A stretch of 64,000 nt of DNA from Pseudomonas sp. ATCC 13867 (GCF_000349845.1 NC_020829.1:5029001-5093000), one strand, 5' to 3'. Counted from the first letter of the stretch, positions 8,479 through 21,938 are shown. Notes: generated by a model from the letters alone, not told the origin. Translations and numbers: made by a program.

Positions 8479-11178
8479 ATGAAGAGTCATCCCGATGCCG
8501 CCAGCCGTTCGGCGGCCGAGGTTGTCACGCAGCTTCCCGTCCCCTCGCGGCTCGGGATGTTGCGCTTCGAGCGCCTGAACGAACCCAGCTGGACCCTGCT
8601 GTTCCTCGACCCGGGCTGCGAGCGCCAGATCGGCGTGCCCGCCCAGGACCTCTGCGGCCTCCTCGACGCCCCCTATGCCAGCCTGATGGAGCCCCAGGCG
8701 CGCCACCGGCTGCATGAACTGGTCCAGCAGCAACTGCTCGCGGACGGCCGCTACCGGGTGCGCTACTGCCTGCACTCGCCGCGCGGTACGCTGAACATCC
8801 TGGAAGTCGGCGAGGCCTTCCAGCAGCACGGCCGGCAACTGCTGCACGGCTACCTGCTGCAGGACGAGGGCGATGCCCAGGCCGCCGAACCGGACCCGCG
8901 CCTGCTGGACCTGGAAGCCCAGAACATCCGCCTGAAGATGTCCCTGGAGATGTACCAGCGCTCCCAGGACGAACACCTGCAACACCTGGTGCGCTCGCGC
9001 ACCCAGCAGAACCTGATCGTGCGCCTGGCGCGGCACCGCTACCTGTCCAGCGACCCGCTGCTCGAAGCCGCGCAACTGATCGCCCAGGCCGCCTGCGAAG
9101 CCTACGACGTGGCCCGCGCCGGCATCTGGCGCCTGCACCCGGACAACCGCCTGGAAGCCGTCACCGTCTACCGTCGCGACACCGACCAGTACGAGACGCC
9201 GCAGGACATCGACGCCAGCCGCTTCCCCCACTACCTCGACGCGGTCCATAGCGGCCGCGCCATCGACGCCCACAATGCCCTGCAGGACCCGCGCACGCAG
9301 GAATTGGCCAAGAGCTACCTGCGCCAGCAGGGCGTCGCCGCGCTGCTGGACGCCACCATCCGCATCGGCGGCGAAGTGGTCGGCGTGCTGTGCCTGGAGC
9401 ACGTCGGCGAAGTGCGCATGTGGCAGAGCGACGAAATCGCCTTCGCCGGCGAGCTGGCCGACCAGTACGCCCAGGTGCTGATGAACCACGAGCGGCGCAA
9501 CGTCTCCAGCGCCCTGCACCTGTTCCAGCGCGCCGTCGAGCAGAGCGCCAGCGCCTTCCTGCTGATCGACCGCGACAGCCTGGTGGAGTACGTCAACCCG
9601 AGCTTCACCGCCATCACCCAGTACGGCGCCGACGAAGTACGCGGCCGCCGCCTGCCGGAACTGCCGGCGCTGGCCAACCTCAGCGAGCTGCTGTTCGACG
9701 CACGCTCCACCCTGGTCACGCAGAACAGCTGGCAGGGCGAGTTCCGCAGCCGGCGCAAGAACCTCGAGCCCTACTGGGGCCAGCTGTCGTTGTCGAAGGT
9801 CCATGACGACAAGGGCGAGCTGACCCACTACATCGGCATCTACGAAGACATCACCCAGAGCAAGCTGGCCCAGCAGCACATCGAGAAGCTCGCCTACCGC
9901 GACAACCTCACGGGCCTGGCCAACCGGCACTTCTTCATCAACGCCCTGGAAGAACGCCTGCAAGCCGGCAGCCAGCATTCGCTGGGCCTGCTGCTGGTGG
10001 ACATCGACAACTTCAAGCGGATCAACGACAGCCTCGGCCACCAGACCGGCGACAAACTGCTGGCCAACCTGGCCCGGCGACTGCGCAGCAGCCTGAGCGA
10101 CAGCACCACCCTGGCGCGCTTCGCCAGCAACGAGTTCGCCGTGCTGCTCGAAGAGTCGGTGGCCGGCCGTGGCGAGCAGATCGCCGAACAGATCCTCGAC
10201 GTGCTCGACAAGCCGCTGTTCGTCGACAACCAACTGATCAGCATCACCGGCTCCATCGGCATCGCCTACGCGCCGCAACACGGCCACGATCCGCAGACCC
10301 TGATGAAGCACGCGGGGCTCGCGCTGCACAAGGCCAAGGCCAACGGCAAGCACCAGGTGCAGACCTTCACCGAGGCGATGACCGCCGAGGCCAGCTACAA
10401 GCTGTTCGTCGAAAGCAACCTGCGCCGCGCGCTGGTGCAGGACGAACTGGCGGTGCACTACCAGCCCAAGTTGTGCCTGCGCAGCGGCGTGCTGCTGGGC
10501 CTGGAAGCGCTGCTGCGCTGGCAGCACCCGGAGAAGGGCATGATCCGCCCGGACCAATTCATCAGCGTGGCCGAGGAAACCGGGCTGATCATCCCCATCG
10601 GCAAGTGGGTGATCCGCCAGGCCTGCCGGCAGGTGCGCGAGCTGGCCGCCAAGGGCCTGGGCGAACTGCACATCGCCATCAACCTGTCGCCCAAGCAGTT
10701 CAGCGACCCCGACCTGGTCGGCTCCATCGCCGCGATCCTCCACGAGGAAGGCATCCCCGCCTGCCAACTGGAGCTGGAACTCACCGAAAGCCTGCTGCTG
10801 GACGCCACCGACGACACCCGCCAGCAACTGGAGCGCCTGAAGAACCTCGGCCTGACCCTGGCGATGGACGACTTCGGTACCGGCTATTCCTCGCTGAGCT
10901 ACCTGAAGAAATTCCCCATCGACGTGATCAAGATCGATCGCAGCTTCATCAAGGACATCCCCGACAACCAGGACGACATGGAAATCACCTCGGCGGTGAT
11001 CGCCATGGCCCACAACCTCAAGCTGCAGGTGGTCGCCGAAGGCGTGGAGACGGCCGCGCAGTTGGCCTTCCTGCGGCGCAACCGCTGCGACATCGGCCAG
11101 GGCTACCTGTTCGACCGCCCCATTCCCAGCCACGACCTCCCCTCCAGCCTGCAGCGCTACCCCTGCCGCCCGCACTGA
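8479..11178 (+). CDS. dipA: Cyclic-di-GMP phosphodiesterase (GAF-PAS-GGDEF-EAL), DipA/Pch-like
   Basis: The 899-residue protein probably hydrolyses c-di-GMP, favouring dispersal and motility. Domains in order are an N-terminal sensor region (about 15-160), GAF (about 176-334), PAS (about 347-465), GGDEF (about 474-635, starting DNLTGLANRHFF) and EAL (about 655-890). The GGDEF signature is degenerate (ASNEF at 549-553), so cyclase activity is not expected. The EAL motif is intact (EALLRW at 676) with the DDFGTGYSSLSYL loop. The ASNEF variant and the position next to aceF match PA5017 DipA (from memory). No transmembrane segment is obvious. The start chosen is ATG 8479 (MKSHPDAA), and ATG 8443 is a close alternative. 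Confidence 0.9.
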   Translation: MKSHPDAASRSAAEVVTQLPVPSRLGMLRFERLNEPSWTLLFLDPGCERQIGVPAQDLCGLLDAPYASLMEPQARHRLHELVQQQLLADGRYRVRYCLHSPRGTLNILEVGEAFQQHGRQLLHGYLLQDEGDAQAAEPDPRLLDLEAQNIRLKMSLEMYQRSQDEHLQHLVRSRTQQNLIVRLARHRYLSSDPLLEAAQLIAQAACEAYDVARAGIWRLHPDNRLEAVTVYRRDTDQYETPQDIDASRFPHYLDAVHSGRAIDAHNALQDPRTQELAKSYLRQQGVAALLDATIRIGGEVVGVLCLEHVGEVRMWQSDEIAFAGELADQYAQVLMNHERRNVSSALHLFQRAVEQSASAFLLIDRDSLVEYVNPSFTAITQYGADEVRGRRLPELPALANLSELLFDARSTLVTQNSWQGEFRSRRKNLEPYWGQLSLSKVHDDKGELTHYIGIYEDITQSKLAQQHIEKLAYRDNLTGLANRHFFINALEERLQAGSQHSLGLLLVDIDNFKRINDSLGHQTGDKLLANLARRLRSSLSDSTTLARFASNEFAVLLEESVAGRGEQIAEQILDVLDKPLFVDNQLISITGSIGIAYAPQHGHDPQTLMKHAGLALHKAKANGKHQVQTFTEAMTAEASYKLFVESNLRRALVQDELAVHYQPKLCLRSGVLLGLEALLRWQHPEKGMIRPDQFISVAEETGLIIPIGKWVIRQACRQVRELAAKGLGELHIAINLSPKQFSDPDLVGSIAAILHEEGIPACQLELELTESLLLDATDDTRQQLERLKNLGLTLAMDDFGTGYSSLSYLKKFPIDVIKIDRSFIKDIPDNQDDMEITSAVIAMAHNLKLQVVAEGVETAAQLAFLRRNRCDIGQGYLFDRPIPSHDLPSSLQRYPCRPH

Positions 11179-11288
11179 GGCACTCCGCCGCGGCGGGCCC
11201 GCAACCATCCCCGCTTACGGAAAAAACGCTGTAATCTTCGGCGAGTATCCGAGTCTATTGCCGCCCCTATTCAGAGGAGACGAATGCC

Positions 11289-11936
11289 ATGACCCTGCGC
11301 TCGCAAATACTTGCCCACAAGCTGGAACTGCCCAGCTCCGCCCAAGCCCTGCCGGGCCGGGAAAGCCCAATGCCAGTGCCGGAAGCGCATTACGTCAATG
11401 GCCGCCCGCTGACCGCGCCCTTCCCCGCCGGTGTGCAGCAGATCGTTGTTGGCCTGGGTTGCTTCTGGGGCGCCGAGCGGCGCTTCTGGCAACAGCCGGG
11501 CGTCTGGGTCACCGCCGTGGGCTACGCCGGCGGCTTCACGCCGAACCCGACCTACGACGAAGTCTGCTCCGGCCTGACCGGCCATAGCGAAGTGGTGCTG
11601 GTGGCGTACGACCCGCGCGAAACCGGCATCGAGGCGCTGCTCAAGGTGTTCTGGGAGTCCCACGACCCGACCCAGGGCATGCGCCAGGGCAACGACACCG
11701 GCACCCAGTACCGCTCGGCGATCTACTGGTTCGACCAGGCCCAGAAGGCCGCCATCGACGCCAGCCGCGCGGCCTTCCAGAAGGAACTCAGCGCCAAGGG
11801 CTATGGCGAGATCACCACGGAAATCCGCGAGGTGCCGCCGTTCTACTATGCCGAGGCCTATCACCAGCAATACCTGGCGAAGAACCCCAACGGCTATTGC
11901 GGCCTGGGCGGCACCGGCGTCTGCCTGCCGGCTTGA
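11289..11936 (+). CDS. msrA: Peptide methionine (S)-S-oxide reductase
   Basis: This 215-residue enzyme reduces methionine-S-sulfoxide in proteins and free methionine using thioredoxin. The catalytic GCFWG motif has C58, and the two C-terminal resolving cysteines (C204 and C212 in [11 protein letters not shown]) are present, as in the three-cysteine E. coli-type MsrA. The N-terminal extension of about 50 residues is normal for this class. AGAGGAG at 11274-11280 supports the ATG at 11289 over the out-of-frame ATG at 11284. The gene stands alone after dipA and has a shared terminator with rlmJ downstream. Confidence 0.97.
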   Translation: MTLRSQILAHKLELPSSAQALPGRESPMPVPEAHYVNGRPLTAPFPAGVQQIVVGLGCFWGAERRFWQQPGVWVTAVGYAGGFTPNPTYDEVCSGLTGHSEVVLVAYDPRETGIEALLKVFWESHDPTQGMRQGNDTGTQYRSAIYWFDQAQKAAIDASRAAFQKELSAKGYGEITTEIREVPPFYYAEAYHQQYLAKNPNGYCGLGGTGVCLPA

Positions 11937-11946
11937 GCCTGCTCTT

Positions 11947-12012
11947 GCAGGAGTGAGCTTGCTCGCGAACTGGCCTCGCAGTGAAGCGGTTCGCGAGCAA
12001 GCTCGCTCCTAC
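11947..12012. repeat. REPIN (inverted REP doublet)
   Basis: Two REP units face each other: a left arm from 11947 containing GAGCTTGCTCGCGAA, and a right arm 11990-12012 beginning TTCGCGAGCAAGC. Each arm is itself a small hairpin. It lies between msrA and its terminator. No RAYT transposase is in the window. Confidence 0.85.
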
Positions 12013-12043
12013 ATAAAGACGTCGCGATCAGTCCAGCGCCACA

Positions 12044-12070
12044 AAAAGCCCCGGCACTGCCGGGGCTTTT
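12044..12070. terminator. Bidirectional terminator between msrA and rlmJ
   Basis: A 12-bp perfect stem AAAAGCCCCGGC (12044-12055) pairs with GCCGGGGCTTTT (12059-12070) across an ACT loop, with runs of T on both strands. It serves msrA (+) and rlmJ (-), ending two bases from the rlmJ stop codon. Confidence 0.9.
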
Positions 12071-12071
12071 T

Positions 12072-12908
12072 TCATTCGGCGATCAGCCAGTCCACCTGGC
12101 TGCTGCCTTCGCTCTGCGCCAGCGTCTCCGCCAGCCACGGCAGCAGGCCGCGCAGCTCCTCATCCAGCGGCCACGGCGGATTGACGATGACCAGCCCGGA
12201 GCCGTTCAGGCGATCGGCCGTATCCGCCGGATGCACGCACAGTTCGACCCGCAGCATCTTCGGCGCCGAACTCTTCTCCAGGCGCTGGTAGAAGCGCTTG
12301 AGCTGGCGGCGGTCCTTGATCGGATACCAGATCGCAACCACGGTCTGGCGCATGCGGCCGATGGCCTCGTCCAGCGCGGTCACGCAGCGTTCCAGGTCGT
12401 CCGGCTGCTCGAAGGGCGGATCGATCAGCAGCACGCCGCGCTTCTCCGCCACCGGTAGGAAGGCTCGCGGCAGCAACCAGCCGTCCCCCTGGTGCACCGA
12501 GATGCGGCGCTCGCCGGCCATGTTGGCCTTGAGCAGGCGGCCGTCTTCCGGGTGCAGCTCATTGAGCAGGACGCGGTCCTGCGGGCGGGTCAGGCGGCGC
12601 GCCAGCTCCGGCGAGCCGGGGTAGAACTCCAGGCCGCCATCGGGATTGAGCGCACGCACCACCTCCAGGTAATCCTGCAGCAGCTCCGGCAGGTCATCGC
12701 GCTCCCACAGGCGGCCGATGCCCGACTCCCACTCGCCGGTGCGGCTGGCTTCGTCGCCCAGCAGGTCGTACAGGCCGATCCCGGAGTGGCTGTCGAGGTA
12801 GGCGAAGGGCGTGTCCTTGCGCGCCATCAGCGCGAAGAGGCGGGCGAGGACGATGTGTTTGAGCACGTCGGCGTGGTTGCCGGCATGGTAGGCGTGGCGG
12901 TAGTTCAT
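12072..12908 (-). CDS. rlmJ: 23S rRNA (adenine2030-N6)-methyltransferase
   Basis: The 278-residue protein is RlmJ/YhiR-like and methylates A2030 of 23S rRNA. The N-terminus MNYRHAYHAGNHADVLKHIV is diagnostic of the family. The SAM-binding segment YLDSHSGIGLYDL and the N6-adenine motif IV DPPF (around residue 164, LLIDPPFEQPDD) are visible. ATG 12908 is chosen because six extra upstream residues to 12926 are not conserved and AGGAGTCC lies upstream. It is convergent with msrA and divergent from the acyl-CoA dehydrogenase. Confidence 0.93.
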   Translation of the reverse strand: MNYRHAYHAGNHADVLKHIVLARLFALMARKDTPFAYLDSHSGIGLYDLLGDEASRTGEWESGIGRLWERDDLPELLQDYLEVVRALNPDGGLEFYPGSPELARRLTRPQDRVLLNELHPEDGRLLKANMAGERRISVHQGDGWLLPRAFLPVAEKRGVLLIDPPFEQPDDLERCVTALDEAIGRMRQTVVAIWYPIKDRRQLKRFYQRLEKSSAPKMLRVELCVHPADTADRLNGSGLVIVNPPWPLDEELRGLLPWLAETLAQSEGSSQVDWLIAE

Positions 12909-13009
12909 GGATGGCGGACTCCTCAAGGCGCGCAGTGTAGCCGTAGTCGAGGTGTTTTAGCCCTTTATCACGCGCGTGGATGATTCTGTGCGCGCTTCAT
13001 TCACCAGAC

Positions 13010-13015
13010 TAGACT
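13010..13015 (+). promoter_or_regulatory. Possible -10 element for the acyl-CoA dehydrogenase
   Basis: TAGACT within TAGACTGCGGCG is 26 nt upstream of the start codon and matches the -10 of the sahR promoter. A clear -35 hexamer was not found. Confidence 0.35.
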
Positions 13016-13041
13016 GCGGCGATTCCCACGGAGGTCGATCC

Positions 13042-14859
13042 ATGTCCGAGACCCTGCTCAGCTCCCGCAACCTCGCTTTCGAACTCTACGAAGTGCTCGA
13101 TGCGCAGGCCCTGACCCAGCGCGAACGCTTCGCCGAGCACAACCGCGAGACCTTCGACGCCGCCCTGGGCACCGCCCGTGGCATCGCCGAAGCGCTGTTC
13201 GCCCCGCACAACCGCAAGAACGACGAGAACGAGCCGCAGTACGTCGATGGCGGCGCGGTGCTGATCCCGGAGGTGAAGCCGGCGGTGGACGCCTTCAACG
13301 AGGCCGGCTTCCAGAATGCCTCGCGCAGCTTCGAACAGGGCGGCATGCAGTTGCCGCACCTGCTCTCGCGCGCCTGCTTCGCGCACTTCCAGTCGGCCAA
13401 CATCGCCACCTCGTCCTACCCGATGCTGAGCATGGGCGCCAGCCACCTGATCGAGACCTTCGGCAGCGACGAGCAGAAGCGCCTGTTCCTGCAACCGATG
13501 ATCGAAGGCCGCTGGTTCGGCACGATGGCCCTGACCGAGCCCCACGCCGGCTCGTCCCTGGCCGACATCCGCACCCGCGCGGAACCGGCCGCCGACGGCA
13601 GCTACCGTATCCGCGGCAACAAGATCTTCATCTCCGGCGGCGACCACCCGCTGTCGGACAATATCGTGCACATGGTGCTGGCCAAGCTGCCGGACGCCCC
13701 GCCCGGCGTGAAGGGCATCAGCCTGTTCATCGTGCCCAAGTTCCTAGTCAACGAAGACGGCTCCCTCGGCGCGCGCAACGACGTGACCCTGGCCGGCCTG
13801 TTCCACAAGATGGGCTGGCGCGGGACCACCTCCACCGCGCTGAACTTCGGTGACAAGGGCGAGTGCGTCGGCTATCTGGTCGGCAAGCCGCACCACGGCC
13901 TGGCCTACATGTTCCAGATGATGAACGAGGCGCGCATCGGCGTCGGCATGGGCGCCATCATGCTCGGCTACGCCGGCTACCTGTATTCCCTGGAGTACGC
14001 CCGCGAACGCCCGCAGGGCCGCCCGGTGGACGCCAAGGACCCGACCTCGGCGCCGGTGTCGATCATCGAGCACACCGACGTGCGGCGCATGCTGCTGACC
14101 CAGAAAGCCTACGTCGAAGGCGCCTTCGACCTCGGCCTGTATGCCGCGCGCCTGGTGGACGACTGTGAAACCCTGCCCACCGAGGAAGAACGCAAGCAGG
14201 CCCACGAACTGCTCGACCTGCTCACCCCGATCGTCAAGTCCTGGCCCTCGGAGTTCTGCCTGAAGGCCAACGAGCTGGCGATCCAGATCCTCGGCGGCCA
14301 CGGCTACACCCGCGAATACCCGGTGGAGCAGTACTACCGCGACAACCGCCTGAACCCCATCCACGAGGGCACCCACGGCATCCAGTCGCTGGACCTGCTG
14401 GGCCGCAAGCTGGCGCAGAACAACGGCGCCGGCCTCAAGCAACTCACCCGCCTGATCAACCAGTGCTGCGAGCGTGCCAGCGCGCACCCGTCGCTGGACA
14501 AGCTGCGCGAGCCGCTGGAGCAACTGATGGCGCGCCTGACGGCGACTACCCTGAGCCTGCTCGGCGACCTGATGCAGGGCCGCGTGGCGCAAGGACTGGC
14601 CAACTCGGCGCTGTACCTGAAGGTCTTCGGCCACGCGGTGATCGGCTGGCGCTGGCTGGAGCAGGCCATTCGCGCCGAGGAAGGCCTGGTGCGAATCCGC
14701 AGTGGCGAAGGCAATGCCGCGGACGAGGACTTCTATCACGGCAAACAGCAGGCCGCGCGCTACTTCCTGACCTGGGAAGTGCCGTCCTGCCACCACGACC
14801 TGGCGCTGCTCGAAGCCCGCGACGACACCTGTTCAACCATGCGGGACTCCTGGTTCTAG
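13042..14859 (+). CDS. Acyl-CoA dehydrogenase, FAD-dependent
   Basis: A 605-residue acyl-CoA dehydrogenase, longer than the classic 380-residue enzymes because of a C-terminal extension as in the 600-residue Pseudomonas class. It oxidises an acyl-CoA to the 2,3-enoyl-CoA and passes electrons to ETF. FAD-contact segments [19 protein letters not shown] and [20 protein letters not shown] are seen. The probable catalytic glutamate region is [24 protein letters not shown] at 13030-13034 sets the start at 13042 ([20 protein letters not shown]). No other fatty-acid genes are adjacent, so the substrate is not known. Confidence 0.92.
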   Translation: MSETLLSSRNLAFELYEVLDAQALTQRERFAEHNRETFDAALGTARGIAEALFAPHNRKNDENEPQYVDGGAVLIPEVKPAVDAFNEAGFQNASRSFEQGGMQLPHLLSRACFAHFQSANIATSSYPMLSMGASHLIETFGSDEQKRLFLQPMIEGRWFGTMALTEPHAGSSLADIRTRAEPAADGSYRIRGNKIFISGGDHPLSDNIVHMVLAKLPDAPPGVKGISLFIVPKFLVNEDGSLGARNDVTLAGLFHKMGWRGTTSTALNFGDKGECVGYLVGKPHHGLAYMFQMMNEARIGVGMGAIMLGYAGYLYSLEYARERPQGRPVDAKDPTSAPVSIIEHTDVRRMLLTQKAYVEGAFDLGLYAARLVDDCETLPTEEERKQAHELLDLLTPIVKSWPSEFCLKANELAIQILGGHGYTREYPVEQYYRDNRLNPIHEGTHGIQSLDLLGRKLAQNNGAGLKQLTRLINQCCERASAHPSLDKLREPLEQLMARLTATTLSLLGDLMQGRVAQGLANSALYLKVFGHAVIGWRWLEQAIRAEEGLVRIRSGEGNAADEDFYHGKQQAARYFLTWEVPSCHHDLALLEARDDTCSTMRDSWF

Positions 14860-14877
14860 GTCTCGCATGCCCCTCTG

Positions 14878-14903
14878 GCCCCGGTCACGTCCGGGGCTTT
14901 TTT
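14878..14903 (+). terminator. Rho-independent terminator after the acyl-CoA dehydrogenase
   Basis: Stem GCCCCGG (14878-14884) pairs with CCGGGGC (14891-14897) around a 6-nt loop and is followed by six T residues. Confidence 0.88.
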
Positions 14904-15013
14904 ATGCCTGCTCGCCACGCGCCGTGCCCACTTCCGGGGCAGCCAACGCAGCACGCCTCGCCAGCCACCTGAAAGGCTGCTGAAAGCTTCACCCCTGGCC
15001 ACGCAATTAGCCT

Positions 15014-15044
15014 TTGACAGCCTTGTAAATCCGCAGGTTAGAAT
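15014..15044 (+). promoter_or_regulatory. Sigma-70 promoter of nhaP2
   Basis: A perfect TTGACA (-35, 15014-15019) and TAGAAT (-10, 15039-15044) are separated by 19 bp; the overlapping TTAGAA gives 18 bp. It is about 75 nt upstream of the TTG start. Confidence 0.6.
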
Positions 15045-15117
15045 CAATTGGCATGCGGCCTGCATCCTGATCCCCCAAGTAGCGTCGCCACTCCCCACTT
15101 CCCTGGAGGTCGACACT

Positions 15118-16860
<1,743 letters not shown>

Positions 16861-16866
16861 CCGCCC

Positions 16867-16892
16867 ACCGGCGCCCGCTTGCGGGCGCCGGT
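16867..16892 (+). terminator. GC-rich hairpin after nhaP2
   Basis: A 12-bp stem ACCGGCGCCCGC (16867-16878) pairs with GCGGGCGCCGGT (16881-16892). There is no T-tract, so it may only be a 3'-end stabiliser. Confidence 0.45.
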
Positions 16893-16942
16893 CAGCCAGC
16901 ACTACCCTCATCCACTTTCCGCACGAGCCGCTGACCGCGACC

Positions 16943-19900
16943 ATGTCATTCCTGCTGCGTACCCTGCTGACCGCCGTCCTCCTGGGCGGCCCGCTCACCG
17001 GCCTGCCCGCGCTGGCCGCCGACAACGCTCCGCCCAGCGCCGAACAGGTGCAGCAGAGCCTCGACGGCCTTGCCGAGCGCAAGCTGCCCGACACCGACGC
17101 CAAGCCGATCAAGGCCAGCCTCGAGAACACTCTCAAGCTGCTGGCGGCCAAGGCCGACAGCGAGAAGCAGCTGGCCGAACTCAAGGGCCAGCTCGCCGAC
17201 GCGTCCCGCCTGATCAGCGAGAACCAGAAGACCCTGAATCGCCTCAAGGGCAGCAGCGAGAAGCCCGCCAGCCAGCGCTACAACGGCTACAGCGCCACCC
17301 AGCTGGAAATGGTGCTCAACGAGCAGTCTGCCCAACTGGCCGCCTGGCAAAAGGAAATCATCGACGCCAAGAGCGAAATCCTGACCGCGCAGACCCGCCC
17401 GGAACGCGCCCAGGCCGACCTGAGCAAGAACCAGACCCGCCTGCTGGAGATCGCCGGCGTGCTCAAGGCCGGCAAGGAAAGCAGCAAGCCGCTAGGCGAG
17501 GAGCACCGCGACGAGCTGCTCGCCGAACAGGCCGCGCTCACCGCACAGAACCTGCTCCTGCGCCAGCAACTGGCCGGCAACAACCTGCTGCTCGACCTCG
17601 CCTCCAGCCAGCGTGACCTGCTCGCCGAGCGCATCGGCCGCGAGGAACGCGAGACCCTCGAACTGCAGGCGATGATCAGCGACAAGCGCCGCGAGCAGTC
17701 GGAGAAGACCGTCGCCGAGCTGTCCAAGGACTCCGAGGCCGCCGGCACCGACAGCCTGTTGAGCAAGGAAAGCGCCGCCAACCTCAAGCTGTCCGACTAT
17801 CTGCTGCGCACCACCGACCGCCTCAACACCCTGACCCGGCGCAACCTGGAAGCCAAGCAGCAGCTCGACACCCTGACCCAGGGCGAGCAGGCGCTCGATG
17901 AGCAGATCAACGTACTGCGCGGCAGCCTGCTGCTGGCGAAGATCCTCTACCAGCAGAAGCAGTCCCTGCCGGTGATCAAGACCGACCGGGACCTGGCCGA
18001 CGAAATCGCCGACCTGCGCCTGTACCAGTTCGAGCTGAACCAGAAGCGCGACGAGATCAACAACACCCAGGTCTATCTCGACAACCTGCTGGCCCAGCAG
18101 CCGCAGGAAAGCGTCACCCGGCAACTGCGCCATGACCTGGAAACGCTGGTCGACACCCGCCTGGAGCTGATGGAGCGCCTCAACCACGAACTGAACGCGC
18201 TGCTCAACGAAGCCATCACCCTGCAGCTGAACCAGAAACAGCTCAAGGAAACCAGCGACAGCCTGCGCGACACCCTCGACGAGCAGATGTTCTGGATCCC
18301 CAGCAACCGCCCGCTGGACCTGTCCTGGTTCAAGATGACGCCCACGCTGCTGCACCACCAACTGTCGGAAGTGCCCTGGGGCTCGGGCGTGAAGGAGCTG
18401 GGCGAAGGCCTGATCGACCGCCCGTTCCTGTTCCTCCCGCTGCTCCTGCTGGTCGCCGGCCTGCTGTGGAAGCGCCGCTTCCTCTACGACAAGCTGGAGT
18501 CGCTGAACGACGACATCGGCCACTTCAAGCGCGACAGCCAGGCCCACACCCCGCTGGCCCTGCTGCTCGCCGTGCTGCTGGCGTTGCCCGGCACCCTGGC
18601 GCTGGCCATCGCCGGCCTCGCCCTGCTGCTTGACGCCCGCGGTCAGAACGCCACCCTGGGCAGCGCGCTGCTGGAAATGGCGCAGGTCTGGCTGGTGTTC
18701 TACACCGCGCACCGCATCCTGCGTCCGGGCGGCATCGCCGAACGGCACTTCCACTGGAGCCAGCCGCAGGTACTGTTCCTCGGCAAGCTGATGCGCCGCC
18801 TGGGCCTGGTGGTGATGTCGCTGGTCGCGGTGGTCACGGTCGCCGAGCACTCGCCGGCCTCCCTGGCCGATGACGTGATCGGTATCGCCGTGGTGCTGTT
18901 CGGCTACGCCGCCATGACCTGGCTGCTCGCCCAACTGCTGTTCAACAGCCCGTCCAGCGAGCGCCCGTCGATGATCAAGATGATCGTCGGCCTGGGCTTC
19001 ACCGCCCTGCCGGTGGCGCTGTTCCTGGCCGTGGGCTTCGGCTACTACTACACCGCGCTCAAGCTCACCGATCGGCTGATCGACACCCTGTTCCTGCTGA
19101 TGTTCTGGATGGTGGTGGAAGCCACCTTCGTCCGCGGCATGGGCGTCGCCGCCCGCCGCCTGGCCTACCAGCGCGCGCTGTCGAAGCGGCAGAACACGCC
19201 CAAGGAAGGCATCGAAGGCACCGAAGTGGTGGAAGAGCCGACCCTGGGCATCGAGCAGATCAACGACCAGTCCATGCGCCTGATCCGTCTGGGCCTGCTG
19301 ATCGGCTTCGTGGTCACCCTCTACTGGGTCTGGGCCGACCTGATCAGCGTGGTCTCCTACCTGGACAACGTGACCCTCTACCAGTACACCAGCGGCACCG
19401 GCGACGCGGCCTCCACCACGCCGATCAGCCTGAGCGACTTCATCATGGCGCTGGTCATCGCCGCCGTGACCGTCGCCCTGGCGCGCAACCTGCCCGGCCT
19501 GCTGGAAGTGCTGGTGCTGCAGCGCCTGACCCTGGCCCAGGGCAGCGCCTACGCCATCACCACCCTGCTGTCCTACACCATCAGCGGCGTCGGCATCGTC
19601 AGCGCGCTGTCCACCCTCGGGGTGAGCTGGGACAAGCTGCAATGGCTGGTGGCCGCACTGTCGGTCGGCCTGGGCTTCGGCCTGCAGGCGATCTTCTCCA
19701 ACTTCGTCTCCGGCCTGATCATCCTCTTCGAGCGCCCGGTGCGGATCGGCGACGTGGTGACCATCGGCAACCTGTCCGGCACCGTCAGCCGCATCCGCAT
19801 CCGCGCCACCACCATCACCGACTTCGACCGCAAGGAAATCATCGTCCCCAACCAGACATTCATCACCGGCCAGTTGGTGAACTGGTCGCTGAGCGATACG

Positions 19901-20305
19901 GTGACGCGGGTGACCATCAAGATCGGCCTGGCCTACGAGAGCGACCTGCCGCTGGCGCGCAAGATCATGCTCGACGCCGTCCACAGCAACTCGCGCGTCC
20001 TGCGCGACCCGGAGCCGGTGCTGTACTTCACCACCATCAGCGCCAGCACCTTCGACTACGAACTGCGCTTCCACGTCCGCGAACTGGGCGACCGCAACCC
20101 GGCGGTGGACGAAACCCTCACCCGCATCGCCCTGGCCTTCCGCGAGAACAACATCGACATGGCCTTCAACCAGGTCGACGTGTTCCTGAAGAACTTCCAG
20201 GGTCAGGAAGCGCAGGTCATCGTCGGGCAGCAGCAGCCCGCCGCCGCACCGGTGAAGATCAGCGCCCCCCAGGGCACTGACAAGCCCAGCAGCGACAAGG
20301 CCTGA
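16943..20305 (+). CDS. mscK: Large mechanosensitive channel of the MscK type
   Basis: A 1,120-residue MscK/KefA-type channel that releases solutes on hypo-osmotic shock. It has a signal peptide (MSFLLRTLLTAVLLGGPLTG ... ALAA). A periplasmic coiled-coil region of about 450 residues rich in E, K, Q and L follows, then some 8 extra membrane helices (about 490-900) and the C-terminal MscS core. The pore-lining TM3 is followed by GLGFGLQAIFSNFVSGLIIL and FERPVRIGDVVTIG, the MscS hallmark. The ATG at 16943 was chosen because it starts the signal peptide; upstream in-frame codons overlap nhaP2 and its hairpin. Confidence 0.94.
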   Translation: MSFLLRTLLTAVLLGGPLTGLPALAADNAPPSAEQVQQSLDGLAERKLPDTDAKPIKASLENTLKLLAAKADSEKQLAELKGQLADASRLISENQKTLNRLKGSSEKPASQRYNGYSATQLEMVLNEQSAQLAAWQKEIIDAKSEILTAQTRPERAQADLSKNQTRLLEIAGVLKAGKESSKPLGEEHRDELLAEQAALTAQNLLLRQQLAGNNLLLDLASSQRDLLAERIGREERETLELQAMISDKRREQSEKTVAELSKDSEAAGTDSLLSKESAANLKLSDYLLRTTDRLNTLTRRNLEAKQQLDTLTQGEQALDEQINVLRGSLLLAKILYQQKQSLPVIKTDRDLADEIADLRLYQFELNQKRDEINNTQVYLDNLLAQQPQESVTRQLRHDLETLVDTRLELMERLNHELNALLNEAITLQLNQKQLKETSDSLRDTLDEQMFWIPSNRPLDLSWFKMTPTLLHHQLSEVPWGSGVKELGEGLIDRPFLFLPLLLLVAGLLWKRRFLYDKLESLNDDIGHFKRDSQAHTPLALLLAVLLALPGTLALAIAGLALLLDARGQNATLGSALLEMAQVWLVFYTAHRILRPGGIAERHFHWSQPQVLFLGKLMRRLGLVVMSLVAVVTVAEHSPASLADDVIGIAVVLFGYAAMTWLLAQLLFNSPSSERPSMIKMIVGLGFTALPVALFLAVGFGYYYTALKLTDRLIDTLFLLMFWMVVEATFVRGMGVAARRLAYQRALSKRQNTPKEGIEGTEVVEEPTLGIEQINDQSMRLIRLGLLIGFVVTLYWVWADLISVVSYLDNVTLYQYTSGTGDAASTTPISLSDFIMALVIAAVTVALARNLPGLLEVLVLQRLTLAQGSAYAITTLLSYTISGVGIVSALSTLGVSWDKLQWLVAALSVGLGFGLQAIFSNFVSGLIILFERPVRIGDVVTIGNLSGTVSRIRIRATTITDFDRKEIIVPNQTFITGQLVNWSLSDTVTRVTIKIGLAYESDLPLARKIMLDAVHSNSRVLRDPEPVLYFTTISASTFDYELRFHVRELGDRNPAVDETLTRIALAFRENNIDMAFNQVDVFLKNFQGQEAQVIVGQQQPAAAPVKISAPQGTDKPSSDKA

Positions 20306-20318
20306 GGGTGGACGCCTT

Positions 20319-20353
20319 CGGACAAGTCCGAGCACAATGCTCGGACTTGTCCG
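20319..20353 (+). promoter_or_regulatory. 16-bp perfect hairpin abutting the selO ribosome-binding site
   Basis: Arm CGGACAAGTCCGAGCA (20319-20334), loop CAA and arm TGCTCGGACTTGTCCG (20338-20353) form an uninterrupted stem. The last paired base is the first G of GGAG (20353-20356), the selO Shine-Dalgarno. No T-tract follows. It could be an mscK 3' structure, a translational control element for selO, or an operator. Confidence 0.6.
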
Positions 20354-20360
20354 GAGTTAG

Positions 20361-21824
<1,464 letters not shown>

Positions 21825-21938
21825 GCGGCTCAGCGAAAAGCGATCTAGCGGCGCCCGCCCTGCATTGCTCCCGGTCATTGACCGGAGCCGGCCGCCGCTC
21901 GCATCCTCGGGCCTTTCTGCCAACAGGATGCTCGAACA

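Noticed and set aside
17492..20335. 947-codon open frame opposite mscK
   Set aside because: Antisense shadow of mscK with no recognisable domain.
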